From Ecdyonurus torrentis (taxonomy: Eukaryota; Arthropoda; Insecta; Ephemeroptera; Heptageniidae): a stretch of DNA of 64,000 nt. Made by a program: the position numbers and the translations under genes. Below the pieces are notes generated by a model, which ran no database searches, was not told where the DNA came from, and was given only the letters and a program-made list of their open reading frames with translations. Shown here in pieces: positions 28,318 to 41,093 of the stretch (its first letter is position 1; the number at the start of each line of letters is the position of its first letter). Location: positions 4,067,789 to 4,131,788 of the forward strand of contig OX439137.1 in the NCBI GenBank assembly GCA_949318235.1, read 5' to 3'.

Positions 28318-28962
28318 CACTAAAAAATAGACGTGTATAATCGACGTTCTAAACGTTGAAAAGCTTGTACACAGTTTCGTCATGCTTTAAACGTTGATAT
28401 TTAACGCTTACGTGTGACGTCACAAACGTTTATAATCAACGCTTAATTACAATTAGATGGAAAAGAATCAAACTCAACTGGTAATTAGTATATACTATAT
28501 CATAACTCTTTGGATGACCGATTCGGGTATGAAAAATCGAGTTACATCCAAAAATGCAATAAAATTTCTAACGGGTTGGTAACTTTTCGAAAAAAACGCA
28601 CTTTTTGGGCAGAAATAAAAAAAACTCAATTTTTTTTTTTCGTTGATTCTAGTTAAAGAATAAAAAATAAACACTATTTATTCTTATGCATATTTTGATT
28701 TTTCGCATAGAACACAGGAAATTGTGTAAAGTAAGTTTTTATATTATTTCTAATTAGGTGGAGAAGGACGTTTATTCCGTTGAAAATTGACGGTTTTTAT
28801 CAACTCTATTTATGCTGATAAATCAACGTTTAAAGTGAAATTGTACTTAAGCGTTGAGTTTTCAATACAATAAGAGTTGAGTTTTGAAACGTTAATTATC
28901 AACACTTATAACCGTTGAAAAAACACTTATTCCGTTGATTACTAACGAAATTTTTTAGTGTG
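28318..28962. mobile_element. R4 element just after the lectin D stop
   Basis: 645-bp copy with ends CACTAAAAAATAGACG and CGAAATTTTTTAGTG. It represents the uninterrupted form of the composite at 48881-50530. Confidence 0.87.
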
Positions 28963-29099
28963 TATTAACCTATATATCACTCCTTATTTATAATGCTGTA
29001 TGCGTTTAATATATCAATAACTAGATATCGCTATATTAAGTTGCTAATACAGCTCTATATCCTCTTCAGTCCCAGTATACTGTACAATACGGTAGACAT

Positions 29100-30160
29100 C
29101 AGATAATTCAGTAAAAAAAAAAAAAAATAGAAAAAAAAATATAGGACACAAAAATAGGACAAAACAATTTAGATAAAAATTAGACCAAAAAACACCCCTG
29201 AATTTACGTGATTTTTAACCCTATTTTGAGCATTCTAGAGTAAGTAGAGGGTCTGCAAAAGCAAGAAAACCTTTTTGACAAAAGAAGCAAATTTTTTTCA
29301 TTCTAAGACCCCCACAAAAACGTGGTTAAAATTTACATTGAAATAATTTTTTTAAATGTCGGGGAATGAAGAGGTTATACATTATATTATTATATACACC
29401 GTAAAATAAAATAACTAATATTTCTTTAAAAAAATTATAAATAATTAAATTTAGTTGTAAAGCATTAAATAGGATTACAATTTAGCTTAATATTATCATT
29501 TTTTTAAATCAATTTATAGTAGATTTTTGAATTACCGGTTTTTCCTAGTCCTTTTTTTTTACGCACGTAAAAGAAACTGTTGACGGGGGTTTGATAGGAA
29601 GAACAAAAGAGAATAACTTAGTTAAGATATAAGTAGATTATATAGATGAAAAACAATTAATACATGAATAATCTTTTTTTTTTCTCTTTTTTTTTATCAT
29701 TCATATACACAAAAAGCCAACCAAGGCGGCCTTATCGATTGGTTTTAATTATTATTATTATTATTTTTTTTTTGCTTGCCATATTGTGTTATCGTGCTAT
29801 ACACCAATCCCAGTCCCAGTCACGACATTGTCTTATCGACAGGTAAGGACTTTCCAAATATATGGAAAAACACACACGTGCCGGCCACGGCCTAAGTACA
29901 CAGCCCGGCATTCGCCATGACAGCCTAGAGAAACCGTGGAAACATCTAGGCAGCTGGTCGGTGCAATCACATCAATCACGCACCTCCCGAATACTGTGCG
30001 TCGTCATGGAATACACGTAAACATGCATCGTACAACGTGTTTTGCTCTCACACTTCACGTACGCACCCAGCAGTGGCTCGAACCTATACTCGGTGAGGAG
30101 TATTCAATACATAAACTTTACGCTTTAAATCAACTATTTAAATGAAAAAAAAAAAAAAAA
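29100..30160. other. Intergenic upstream of lectin E
   Basis: 29540-29660 resembles 17390-17510, so it is duplicated lectin 5' flank. A GC-richer patch at 29850-30100 has no recognisable gene. Confidence 0.5.
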
Positions 30161-30287
30161 TCTTCTTAGCGGAAAAAAAGAATTATGTATAAATTACATG
30201 CATTATATTTAAATAATAAAAAAGTTAAATTTTTAGCTTATATTCAAGCTTGACAAAATTAAAATAACACATTATTATTCCAAATAA

Positions 30288-30503
30288 TGGAGGTTATCGG
30301 TTTAGCGTACGAGCCGCGGGGAAAGCTAAGGGTCCCATAATTTAACATTACCCTTATGGGGAAAAACACGTTTTTTGCGATTTTTGAGAAAACTACTACA
30401 CCGATTTCGGAGAAATTTAAATGAGAAATACTAGACACACTTTTACGTGTTTTAAGCCATAGTCATTTTTAAGCATTTTTTTAAACCGATAACCTCCACT
30501 TTT
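30288..30503. mobile_element. R10 TIR element upstream of lectin E
   Basis: Ends TGGAGGTTATCGGTTTA and TAAACCGATAACCTCCA, 216 bp, no coding signal. Confidence 0.8.
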
Positions 30504-30993
30504 TTTCACTTGATTTTTTTGATTTTAATATTTTGTAATTTCCAGCATGTATCAATCATGTCAATATGTCACAAAACATTGGAGATATAAAAAAAAACTG
30601 TTAAGAAGAAACAAAGCCACAAAGATAACACAGGTCAAGATAGAAAGCGTGTGTTGAGATTGGTAAAAAATATATTGAAATGTTGCATTTTACTTTATTT
30701 TTTTGTAACTTATTCTGATATGCTAGGTACACATTTTTTTTTATAAACTTTTATATCATTGGTGTAAAATTCAAAGTTCTTATGCCGATTACAATATACA
30801 ATACAATATTATAGTGTTTGTTATACTAAAGTTTTCCCCAATGTGAGTTTATAATCTTCATGTTATCTAAGTCTCCTTTACTGATAATTAAAATTGATCA
30901 GCAAAACTTCCCAATATCATTATCACATTATAATAAAAAGACTAAAATTTTGTGATCAAAGCTTAATTTCAACTAAATTTTACAGCAATTGCT

Positions 30994-33900
30994 ATGAAGC
31001 CTGTACTAATTTTGTTGTGTTTATGTTTTTGTACAGTAAGTATTAATTATGTTATGGTATATTATATTAAAGTACAGTACAGTACAGTACAGTACAGTAC
31101 AGTACAGTACAGTACAGTACAGTACAGTACAGTACAGTACAGTACAGTACAGTACAGTACAGTACAGTACAGTACAGTACAGTACAGTACAGTACAGTAC
31201 AGTACAGTACAGTACAGTACAGTACAGTACAGTACAGTACAGTACAGTACAGTACAGTACAGTACAGTACAGTACAGTACAGTACAGTACAGTACAGTAC
31301 AGTACAGTACAGTACAGTACAGTACAGTACAGTACAGTAAAAACTTAAAACAACTTAAATTAGCTATTTTTAATAATTTGCTAAAATGCATTATTTTAGC
31401 TATATTCATAATAACTTAAAAGTGTATAACTTAAGTAAGTTAGGATTCGTAATGCACCAATTTTTGGAGTGTATGGTAACATTCTTGGATAGTTTTCAAA
31501 AAAATTGCTAAATAGTGCAACATTATCGTTGCCTATAACTGAATAATAACTGTGTTGCATTGTAATAATATTATATTTTACAGCATAACTTTATAATACT
31601 GTTCCAATGAACAACAAAAATAATAAAATGCAATCATATAGCCTCTTAAAAATAATTATAACATGCATTAACTTTAATCAAAGAAAAGAAATTATATATT
31701 AAAGTATGATAACAATTTATATTGTTGTCTTCTTCCGTTATTACACGCACTCAAAAAAAGGGTGCATTACTTCAGTTACGAATCCTAACTTATTTAAGAT
31801 GAACACTTTTGAGTTATTATGAGCAGATTAAATAATGCATTTTAGCAAATTATCATCATTAGCTAATTTAACTTAAAATAGCCCCTAAAAGACTGAAAAC
31901 AACTCATAACAAGTAGCTATTGTTAATAATTTGCTAAAATGCATTATTTTAGCTGCTCATAAAAACTTAAAAGTGTTTATCTCAAATAAAATGTCAAATA
32001 AGTTAGTACTCGCAACTGAAATAATGCGCCTTTTTCTTTCTTATTATTTTTTTAGTGTACACGGACAAAAATAAATACATAATAATTATGCTAGCTCATT
32101 TCCAGCACCATTTGTTCAATACAGCATAATTTATACTATATTGCATAATAATTATGTTACATAGCATAAATATTATGTTTTACAGCATATTTATTTTTTT
32201 TCTTCTTATTTAGCATAATTTATGCAATGATAACATAAATGCAGCATAAATTACGTAATTTAATTTTTCCTTGTAGGAAATGTATATTATTTTGTCATTA
32301 GTTTTATCTTTATATTGCAGTACCTTGATTTAAGTATTGCTCTTAAAATTACATTCACAACTCAATATAAATATATAGTATAATCTTAGGTTTCTTTTTT
32401 TGTATTGTGAGAAAAAACTTTGAATTCCTAATTCATTTATTATTAAAAATTTCCTCTGTATTTCCAGTTTACTGTACTTTCGTTGGCAGTAGAATGTAAG
32501 TATTTTAACATTTGTTCCATGTTTTTGGAATATTTTTTTATGCATTATGATTTTTATCATCCATGCAATCTTGTTATAATATGATATATTTAAGTAGCCA
32601 TGTGATTGATATTTGCGACTGACAGGTGAAGCCCAGTAATCAAACAAAGAAACAAAAAAGTCAGTTACATACAAAGTTGCATTAGGTCCTTTGAGGTCAT
32701 TCGGTACCATAAGAGGACATTTCAATGGAAGATTTGTAAAATATTAACTTAAAGGCGTAGAACACCTTGAACAAAAAAGCTGTGTAATATCCTAACAAAC
32801 CTGAAAATCAACGTTGATTTGGCTGAAGTCATTGATTTCTAATTTATTTTCCATTCACAAAATGCCACTGGCGGCCACTGACGTCACAGCTTGCCCGGTT
32901 TACGCACGCGTAAAACAAGCGAGATGTGACGTCAGTGACCGCCAGTGGCATTTTGTGAATGGAAAATGAATTAGAAATCAATGAATTCAGCCAAAACAAC
33001 GTTGGTTTTCAGGATTGTTAGGATATTACACAACTTTTTTGTTCAACGTGTTCTACGCCTTTAACCCCCCACTCCTCCAAATAATAGAAACTTAGAACCT
33101 TTATTATTGTTTTAGTAATTAAAAAACATTAATCATGAATGGAAACAGTTTATAATTTATTCATTTTTTTAAAAGCAGCACCAGCAGCAGACACAGAAGA
33201 AATAAATGTGAAGAACCGTGCTCTAGAAAATATTAATGGAAGTTTTTACTTTATTAGTTCAATCGAAGTAAGTTTACATTCAAATTCAAATTAGTTAATT
33301 ATTCAGATACATATAAAAAACTCTTATGTAAAAACCAAATAACTAAGGTTTAAAGAGTAACTCGTTACTATAAACTTTTTTTTTTTTTTTTTTTTTTTTG
33401 CGGTAAATATAGTTAACTCTTTAGATTCTTAAAAACTTTGTATGTATCTAAAGAACTTGTTATAAAAAAAAGGTATAAAAAGTAACTCTTTAGATATTTT
33501 TTTACGTCTATAATACAACATAAAATAGAGTATAATGAAATTTGCATGTTATTTTTCAATAAATATATTTTTTTATTAATTAAAATATAGAATGCCTATT
33601 TTTTCAATAAAAATGTAAACCTGACATTTCAAAAAGAATTTGAAATTAATTATTTAATTTTTATACGTTTCAGGTAACTCATGATGAAGCCACTCTTTTA
33701 TGTAATGATATTGGAATGAAATTATTTTCAATTCAAAGTGAAAATAAACAGAAAAATATCGTATATTACCTTGATAGAAGTAGTAAGTATATACTCATAA
33801 ATTACAAAACTAAAGTGTTATCCTAGATGTAAATTACAGCAAAAGCGTCCGTTATATCGCATTCAAAATGTCACTGTAAGTTTAAATTGTATTTATTGTA

Positions 33901-35873
33901 TCACATACAAAATTTCATAAGGATCTAAGGATCAGAAGCTGAGTAAAAATAAAATGGGTAGCATAGGAGATTCGAAAACACCTATCTTATCCCATGTTAA
34001 ATTAAATATTTTCCCAATCCTTAGGATACTATGAAATTGGGTATGCGCATAATTTAAGCTAATTTAAACTGATCCTAATATTTTGATTGCTTTTTCACAG
34101 ACAATTTTTGAGATAACAGAGTGCAAAGTTCTTCATATCATGCAATAAGAGGAGAGTAAAAGTGCCAGCCAATAACTAAGCTGGTGTGGCAGCCTCAGCC
34201 AGTCAGATTCAAATATGTTTTCGCGGTAGTCGAACATGAATGGAGGGAGACTTAACTCACCTGTCTAGAACTTGTGTGCACATCTGATATAACACCTTCA
34301 GTGTTAGCATAGTTCTAAATAAAGAAAAAAAAACATTAGGTTATCTAATAAACGTGCATATTTTGTCAAAATTGCTTAACATATACTTTAAAAAAAACTG
34401 AAAGCTTATACACAGTTTGGCAATGCTTAAGTATTGTGGAATTAACGGTTATGACGTCATCTATATTTTTGGTGGTCCCGACACTTGTGACGTCAATAAC
34501 GTATCAACTGTTAGGGGATGTATTCAGATGGCTTGTAACTCAAAATCTAAAAAGAAAACTTCAAAACATTATGATGACATTTGAAAGTTAAAAGTAACAG
34601 CTACTTATGATAACAATTTTAGAACCCATGGCCATCAAATATAAGAGAAAATAATTAATAAAATTAACATGGGCTCTTATGGGACAATAATGTAAAAAAA
34701 AAATCATAATTTAAAATTCTAGCATGGTGACCTCCCAAAATTTTTATATTTTTTGAAGATATATAAACTATCCTAATGTATCACTGTGCAAAATTTCAGA
34801 TTTTTCTTTACCGCTTATGTTTACTCAAAATGCGGAAAAGGAAGTGCCGGAACAGGAAACCACGTGACAATAAAAGTGGGAGGCGGCTCAGGCCTAGCTT
34901 GCTGCCAGCACCAACTTTTCTCCCTCTTTTACCGTCACGTGGTTTCTCCGGCCACTTCTTTTCCGCATTTTGAGTAAACATATACAATCCTTGATTTACA
35001 ACTTTTTAGTCAAATCCCGCAGTACCTGATTTCCCACCTTAAGGCGGTGGGGGACCGACTTGGACCGGAAATCGCTAAAAGAAGAACTATATTTTACCAA
35101 TACTTTTTTGTGCATGATTTAATTCCAATAAAACAAACACTATAATTTTCAAATAAAATAAAGTAAATTTAAAATATATTTTTTTTATACAAAAAATCAA
35201 TTTTATTTTTATTTTTAATTGTAAAAAAGTCTCTAATTTGACTAAAATTTCCCGCTCAAATTTAAATTTCCATATTTACATGTTATCTTTAAAGTGTAAT
35301 AACTTAAATATTTGATCGTGTTTTCACATGTTTGACATAACTATATTTTTAAGTAACATTTCTTCTTTACTTTGTGCTATTTATAATTATTCTCAACCGT
35401 CCTAGTTTGCGAGATATCAGTGAATCAGTCGGTCACCTACCCCCTTAAAATTACAACGCTTACTGTTAGTGATTGTTTATGTTTACTCAAAAAGCAGAAC
35501 AGGAAGTGGCAGGAAGAGGAAACCATGTGACGGTAAAAGTAGGAGAAAATTGTGTGCCAGCAGCAATCTAGACTTGAGCTACCTCCCACTTTTACCGTCA
35601 CGTGGTTTCCTCTTCCGAAACTTCCTTTTCCGCATTTTGAGTAAACATAAGCGGTCATGTTGTGTTGTCATAACCCTACAATCCACAAAAGTGTTTAAAA
35701 ACTGTATATAAACTCTTTTTACTTAAAATTGGATTTATATTGGCATTTAGAATTAACATAAATTTAAATTTAAAATGAAGTTTTGCATCAACTGAAATCT
35801 CCATCTTATTGCATATATATAGTATGGCCATACAAGCTTTTTGATGCTAATTTTTTAGAGCATAATTTATATA

Positions 35874-35965
<92 letters not shown>

Positions 35966-36348
35966 CTATATCTATATCTATATATATATATATATAATAT
36001 TATATTTTATATATATATAGGGTCTATGCATTCATGTTAAAGTCGACGCCATGTTGGATAACTCAATAACATGGGTGACATAGGGAAAAAAATCATTTTG
36101 CCAGTTTAAAAACACTATGCAATATTTTTGAGAGCATTGATGTTGTAAATATGTTGAATTAGTATCTCAAGTATGTGAGAAAAATAGCGATAACAAAAAA
36201 TTAAACGATTTCCCAAAGAAAATTGGCTTAAATGAAGTTTGTCCTATGCTGAGCAATGTTATGCACTACTCCAGTATGGCCTCAAAGCGCAATAAATATG
36301 ACGTCATCCGCATACACCCTATATATATATATTATATATATATATATA

Positions 36349-36400
<52 letters not shown>

Positions 36401-36659
36401 TTTTTTTTTTGTCGCAGTTTATCGAGGATTACATTTTTGGACCAGCGGTATCCGTTACTATGGCAATGTTTTTATCTGGTCTGGTACAGGACAAAGATTT
36501 AAATATACTAACTGGTCTCCTGGTGAACCTGCTCTTCCGGAAACAGAAACTGATGTAGCCGTAGTCATGTTTACTGAGTCTTATGACAGAAGATGGGGAG
36601 ACTCGAAATCTGATACTGAAAATCATTTTATTTGTGAGGAAATGAATAAAATCAATTAA
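30994..36659 (+). CDS. Secreted C-type lectin-like protein, copy E (5 exons, complete)
   Basis: Exons at 30994-31035, 32468-32495, 33176-33267, 33674-33782 and 36418-36659 join in frame to 170 residues. Signal exon MKPVLILLCLCFCT. Outer cysteines are C64 and C163; the inner pair is absent. The EPN position reads EPA and the WND position WGD, so the primary calcium and sugar site is probably altered. The exon 3 acceptor (TTTTTTAAAAG) is weak, but homologous exons fix the boundary. Intron 4 is the longest (2.6 kb) and contains R8, R6 and R3 elements. The exon 5 acceptor follows a (TA)n run and a T10 stretch only 98 bp after an R3 element. The open frame of exon 5 extends back into that element to 36246, but the splice model with all five exons is better supported. 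Confidence 0.85.
31071..31339 (+). repeat. (AGTAC)n array, lectin E intron 1
   Basis: About 53 perfect AGTAC units begin 36 bp after the donor. The unit contains the self-complementary GTAC and repeats a TACAG acceptor-like string. An R5 half-element follows directly. Confidence 0.97.
31340..31475. mobile_element. R5 half-element after the AGTAC array
   Basis: Only the right arm of R5 is present, directly joined to the last AGTAC unit. Confidence 0.8.
31746..32060. mobile_element. R5 palindromic MITE in lectin E intron 1
   Basis: Diverged full-length copy; right end TTTTTTTAGTGTAC. Confidence 0.8.
32056..32278. repeat. R7 repeat, lectin E intron 1
   Basis: Begins TACACGGACAAAAATAAATAC and contains the same AGCATAATTTAT phrases. 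Confidence 0.65.
32749..33064. mobile_element. R1 MITE in lectin E intron 2
   Basis: Full-length, TTAA at both ends, near-perfect arms; one of the best-kept copies. Confidence 0.92.
34382..34512. mobile_element. R4 fragment in lectin E intron 4
   Basis: Matches the terminal part of R4 (CAATGCTTAAGTATTGTGGA, AACGGTTATGACGTCA). Confidence 0.65.
34510..35040. repeat. R8-type repeat split by R6
   Basis: Continuous with copies at 15325 and 42370 once the R6 insertion is removed. Confidence 0.7.
34812..34982. mobile_element. R6 foldback element inserted in an R8 repeat
   Basis: R8 sequence is interrupted after GATTTTTCTTTAC and resumes at ACAACTTTTTAGTCAAATCC. Confidence 0.82.
35474..35657. mobile_element. 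R6 foldback element in lectin E intron 4
   Basis: Ends GTTTATGTTTACTCAAAA and TTTTGAGTAAACATAAGC. Confidence 0.85.
35876..36018. repeat. (TA)n microsatellite next to an R3 element
   Basis: Long TA run with a few CTATAT interruptions, ending at the TA flank of the R3 element at 36020. Confidence 0.95.
36020..36319 (-). mobile_element. R3 MITE before lectin E exon 5
   Basis: Ends GGGTCTATGC and GCATACACCC. Both flanks are TA microsatellites, so the target TA may have expanded after insertion. Confidence 0.9.
36320..36400. repeat. (TA)n microsatellite before lectin E exon 5
   Basis: TA run that starts at the right TA flank of an R3 element and ends just before the T-rich acceptor tract of exon 5. 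Confidence 0.95.
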
Positions 36660-37053
36660 TAGAAAATATGAGATATGTTTTTTCTAAATTAGTAACCTAT
36701 TTGGAACTCTTTATACTGTTTATTTATGTAAAAGTTACACTATAGATTCCTATATTAAATTATTATACTGTTCTATGTATGTATACATATTAATACATAT
36801 TATTACACATTATACATACTGTATAATATTGTTTTTGTTAAATTAAAATTTGCCCTGATATATGAGTATAATCTTCATATTATCTATATCCTCTTTACTG
36901 ATAATTAAAAATAATCAATAAAACTTCCCGGTTTGTATATCACATTAGAATATTAAGGATAATTATCTATAGTTACTTGAGATATTGTGATTATATATGA
37001 AGCTTATTTTAACTCAACTTTACAGCAATTGCTATGAAAGCCTGTACTAATTA

Positions 37054-38047
37054 CCCAGGTACCAGAAAGCTTTCCTTCGGAAAGCCCTAGGCAAGCCTAA
37101 ACCTTTCCCCGGGCATTCCCAAAATCCTTTCCGAAATCATTGCCTAATGTCCGCAGTTGGGAAAGGATTTCCGGAAAGCTTCAGGCATGCCTTGGGAATA
37201 CTTTAAAATATTTCTTTTTGTCATTTGTGCTCCTTGCTCTTGTTATGAATAGAAAATCAACTTCCCAACACATTTTTGTGTCCGGAAAGGGTTGGGAAAG
37301 CTTTGGGAAAGGAGGCGCTAATTAGCATACGTAATTTGCATGAAAAAAATTATTTTTTTGTGTTAGTTTATTAATTTCTATGTATACATAACAGAAAAAT
37401 TATGTAAAAAGGGTTTAAAAAATTACCGCGGTGGGATTCGAACCCAGGACCTTGAGATTAGAAGTACTCGCTTTAACCAATTCTGCTATCGAAGCTCTTA
37501 AGAAATGTAGCTGTAAAACATTGATTTATATTTTTATTTACAATTTATCTTAGATCGTTTGCATCCATTTTAAGAAATAAACAATAAATATATAAAAATA
37601 GGATATATTATATAATTAGCATTTATAATTAATAAATAAGGTAAAATTTTAATTAAATTAATAATTTTTACACAAATATTTTATCGGAAAGCATCGGGAA
37701 CAATTCAGGAAATGGGACAAGTTTGGGAAAGGCTTAGGAAAGTTTATGTAATTACGTTATTTATGTAATATAACAAAAAAATTTGATAAGAAACATGTAG
37801 TTGTGTTGATATATCTTAATTATATTGTATAAAATCTTTTTTTCTTACCCCGGAAAGAGTCAGGAAAACTTTTGGGAAGCTATCTAGGGAAAACTTTGGG
37901 CAAGGTTTAGGAAACGAACCTAAATTTGAATATTTTTAATTTTTGTGCCAAATAAAATTTTGGGCAATGCCAAGGAAAGGTTTCGGCATTTCCCAATCTT
38001 TGCCCAAAGATTGCCGAGTTCCCACGGAAAACTTTCTGGTACCTGGG
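37054..38047. mobile_element. 994-bp TIR element inserted in lectin F signal exon
   Basis: The ends are CCCAGGTACCAGAAAGC and its near reverse complement, flanked by TA at 37052-37053 and 38048-38049. The empty site is preserved in the inverted paralogue C (AATTACGTTG), which proves the borders and the TA duplication. The interior has repeated GGGAAAGG/CTTTCC-type motifs and a tRNA-like block at 37427-37500. No transposase frame is visible. Confidence 0.9.
37427..37505 (-). other. tRNA-like block with A and B boxes
   Basis: The minus strand contains TAGCAGAATTGG (A box) and GGTTCGAATCC (B box) at tRNA-like spacing. The T-arm is nearly intact, but the acceptor ends do not pair, so a functional tRNA is unlikely. 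It lies inside the 994-bp TIR element and may be a former SINE head or tRNA relic. Confidence 0.55.
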
Positions 38048-38078
38048 TACGTTGTGCTTAAGTTTTTGTACAGTGAGT

Positions 38079-38500
38079 ATGGTATAGTATAGTATATTAT
38101 GGTATGGTATGGTATGGTATGGTATGGTATGGTATGGTATGGTATGGTATGGTATGGTATGGTATGGTATGGTATGGTATGGTATGGTATGGTATGGTAT
38201 GGTATGGTATGGTATGGTATGGTATGGTATGGTATGGTATGGTATGGTATGGTATGGTATGGTATGGTATGGTATGGTATGGTATGGTATGGTATGGTAT
38301 GGTATGGTATAGTATAGTATAGTATAGTATAGTATAGTATAGTATAGTATAGTATAGTATAGTATAGTATAGTATAGTATAGTATAGTATAGTATAGTAT
38401 AGTATAGTATAGTATAGTATAGTATAGTATAGTATAGTATAGTATAGTATAGTATAGCATAGCATAGCATAGCATAGCATAGCATAGCATAGCATAGCAT
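38079..38500 (+). repeat. Pentanucleotide array (TATGG, TATAG, CATAG blocks), lectin F intron 1
   Basis: Reverse-complement counterpart of the array in lectin C, with a TATGG block, a TATAG block and a short CATAG block in the same order from the donor. It starts 4 bp from the donor. Confidence 0.97.
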
Positions 38501-39044
38501 GATATTGTACTGCATAATTATTAAATTATGCTGTTCCAAATAAAAATCATTAATAAAATGTTATATAACTAAGTATAGCATAAATTATTACATAACATTT
38601 ATTGCATAACCATTAGTAAAAGAAAAAATCATTGCTTTAAAAAAAGTATAATTCCAAAATTTATATTAATTTGAAAATATCTTACTTGAGTTTATATTGC
38701 ATATATTTATATTGCATTTGGCGTCTTATACCATAACAATGCATATTATGAAATATAATACGTAATTTTGTCCCTATAACTTATATTTTTATCTTTATAT
38801 AGCAGTGCTACCATTTAAGTATTAATCAATTATTTAGAATTTATAATTAAATTCATTTATTTAATAAAAAATAATTCTTATTTCCAGTTTACACTCTACC
38901 TTTTTCAGCAGCAGGATGTAAGTAAGTATTCTAAAAACTTTGCAATTTCTTGGATTAATTCTTTATATATTTGTTACATGTTTGATCATCCATGCATTTG
39001 ACATTTTTGAGTATAGTGATGCGTTCTACATTAGCAACTTTTAT

Positions 39045-39387
39045 TTAAAGGAATAGACCGGAGAAAAACATAAGCATTTATATCATAAAACACTTGATGG
39101 GATTTATAAAAATAACGGTAGTTTGTCTCAAAACCCAAGAGTAACTCCGTAGCAGAGATTAGAAAGTTCAATTTATGCAACACGCACAACATTTTCATAC
39201 TAATTTTTGCATGTTTCTGACGTCATAAACATGAATTTTCACGCAAATTGTATACTTTACTGTTTTTTCACGCTCTCTCGTGGGGCTACATTAACATTCT
39301 GGTAAAAATTGTCATAAGTTCTGAAGATCCCATTTCGTGTTTATTCATTCAAAAACACATTTTATTTTATGCGGTCTATGGCTTTAA
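39045..39387 (+). mobile_element. R2 MITE in pseudogene F
   Basis: Full-length with TTAA ends, orthologous in position to 19780-20130. Confidence 0.9.
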
Positions 39388-39399
39388 GGAATATGAAGG

Positions 39400-40190
39400 A
39401 AATATATTTTGCAAGCACTTAATCTGGCCTCAATCTGCAACGTAGTTAAATATATCTGATTTTCAATTTGTGTTTATTAACCCTTTTTTTTTTTTTTTTA
39501 ATATTTTATTCAAAAATAAAATTTAGTATTTTGTCTACTTGTATTTTTGAATAACAATATAATAACAATAATAATGCAGTTTCTATTAAATAACTGGTAC
39601 TGGATTATTCTCACCTTCCCTCTGAATCAAGTAGAATTCCGGTGTTAGTATTATAGAAGGAAAAATAAAAGAACTCATAATAATAATAATTTAATATAAA
39701 GAACATCATTTTTCTATCTTCACTGACCACTGAATTTATAAACTAAATTGCCTGTAAATAGTCACGTGGTAAAATAATTAGTTACAGTGGCGGGCGGCGG
39801 GCTATTTGCCATTCGCGCATCTATTGTGAGGGTCCAATTATATTTCTGTCCCCGGGCGAAAAAAAAAAAAAAAAAAAAAAAAAGGGCTGCCACTGATATT
39901 GTTTAATTTATTATATATACACTTTTTAAAGTATAATTTTACTTGTGTTGCAAAATTAAAATAAATATCTTACGTTTTGTGATGGAAATAAAAATACAGT
40001 TATTGTGTTTTCCCCCTTCAGTTACAACGTATGTAAAGTGATGTAAATTTAGTGTTGTTTTTAAATAAAAATATTTTTTAATTTAATTAACATGGAATAA
40101 TTTTTGTTTTCGATAAAAATGTGGACCTGTATATACTCAGGTATTTTCAATAAGATAAAACAAAAATCGTGATTTTATTTTTGTACGTGT
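39400..40190. other. Pseudogene F interior where exon 3 is missing
   Basis: Holds AT-rich sequence, a poly-A run at 39860-39882 and TTATTA repeats. No exon 3 homologue was found. Confidence 0.6.
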
Positions 40191-40417
40191 TTCAGAGATA
40201 AATCATAATGAATCCACCCAAGCTAGTAATGATATAGGAATTAAATTAGCTTCACTTCAAATTGAAAGTAAAACGGAATAATATCACACATTACCTTGAT
40301 ATTACGTAAAATCTGTAACTACATCGCAGCATATTTTTAAATAAATGGGTGGTAAAAATATATCGAAATGCTGCATTTGACTTTATTTGCTTGTAGCTTA
40401 TTCTGACATAATTGGCA

Positions 40418-40452
<35 letters not shown>

Positions 40453-41015
40453 AAAATAATACAGCATTACTGTAAAATTAAAAGTTCCCATGTCGATAAT
40501 ACAATAAAAAATCAATAGTATTAGTTTACTTAGAATTTTCCGACTAAATTGTTTTCATTATTTTATCGTACTACTTTACTGATATACAAAAAGTAAAACT
40601 CATCAAAGCTAGCAAATTTCAAAAGATAAAAACTAAATATTATAAATGTCATCATTTTATTATTATTATTTTTTAAACTTTGAACATCTGATTTTAACTA
40701 TTACTTTTGCAAGTCATTAAAAAGTAACTGTAATATGAAATTAATAATATTTTTAAGTCATTTTATTGAGAAATAAGTATAGTTTCAAAAGTAAATATAT
40801 AAACAAGTAACAAGGGATGTGTGATATATTTATTTAAAGAAATAATATACATATTGTTAGCATTATACTGCGTCTATTTTCTTTTTGTTTTCTGAAATTT
40901 TTTTTTTTCTTGCTAGGTAATAATATTTTCTCCATGAGTTAAATTTTTATCTATTTATTTTATAGATAAGTAAAATTCATCACAAAACTTTAATTTCAAT
41001 ATGATACAACAAAAA

Positions 41016-41026
41016 TATATATAAAG
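41016..41026 (+). promoter_or_regulatory. TATA box of lectin G
   Basis: TATATATAAAG, 68 bp before the ATG at 41094. The shared box and spacing suggest co-regulated promoters across the array. Confidence 0.6.
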
Positions 41027-41093
41027 ATTAAAGTTATAATGAATTGAGACATTTGAATTAAAAGTTAAATAAAACCTTATACATGCAGTTACT

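Larger units (their letters stand above)
37034..40306 (+). pseudogene. Disrupted lectin copy F
   Basis: The signal exon begins at 37034 and is interrupted after 37053 by a 994-bp TIR element (37054-38047). It resumes at 38048-38075 and ends at a GTGAGT donor. The start also carries an extra A (ATGAAAGCC against ATGAAGCC in copy C), which shifts the frame. Exon 2 is 38888-38917, or to 38921 with the second donor. No exon 3 is found. A decayed exon 4 lies at about 40197-40306: the conserved cysteine codon is now AGT and a stop or frameshift follows a lysine-rich stretch. No exon 5 is seen before copy G. It cannot encode a lectin. Confidence 0.85.

Noticed and set aside
30060..30100. B-box-like GGTTCGAGCC on the minus strand as a tRNA or SINE
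   Set aside because: No A box at the right distance and no tRNA fold.
30994..31419. 141-residue frame starting with a lectin signal peptide and continuing VQYSTVQYST
   Set aside because: The start is the real signal exon, but the rest is the intron's AGTAC array; homologous genes splice at the GTAAGT.
36246..36659. 137-residue frame including the lectin E domain end
   Set aside because: The upstream part is an R3 element and TA microsatellite; the exon starts at the acceptor at 36418.
37907..38539. 210-residue minus-strand frame
   Set aside because: Pentanucleotide array plus transposon sequence on the strand opposite to lectin F.
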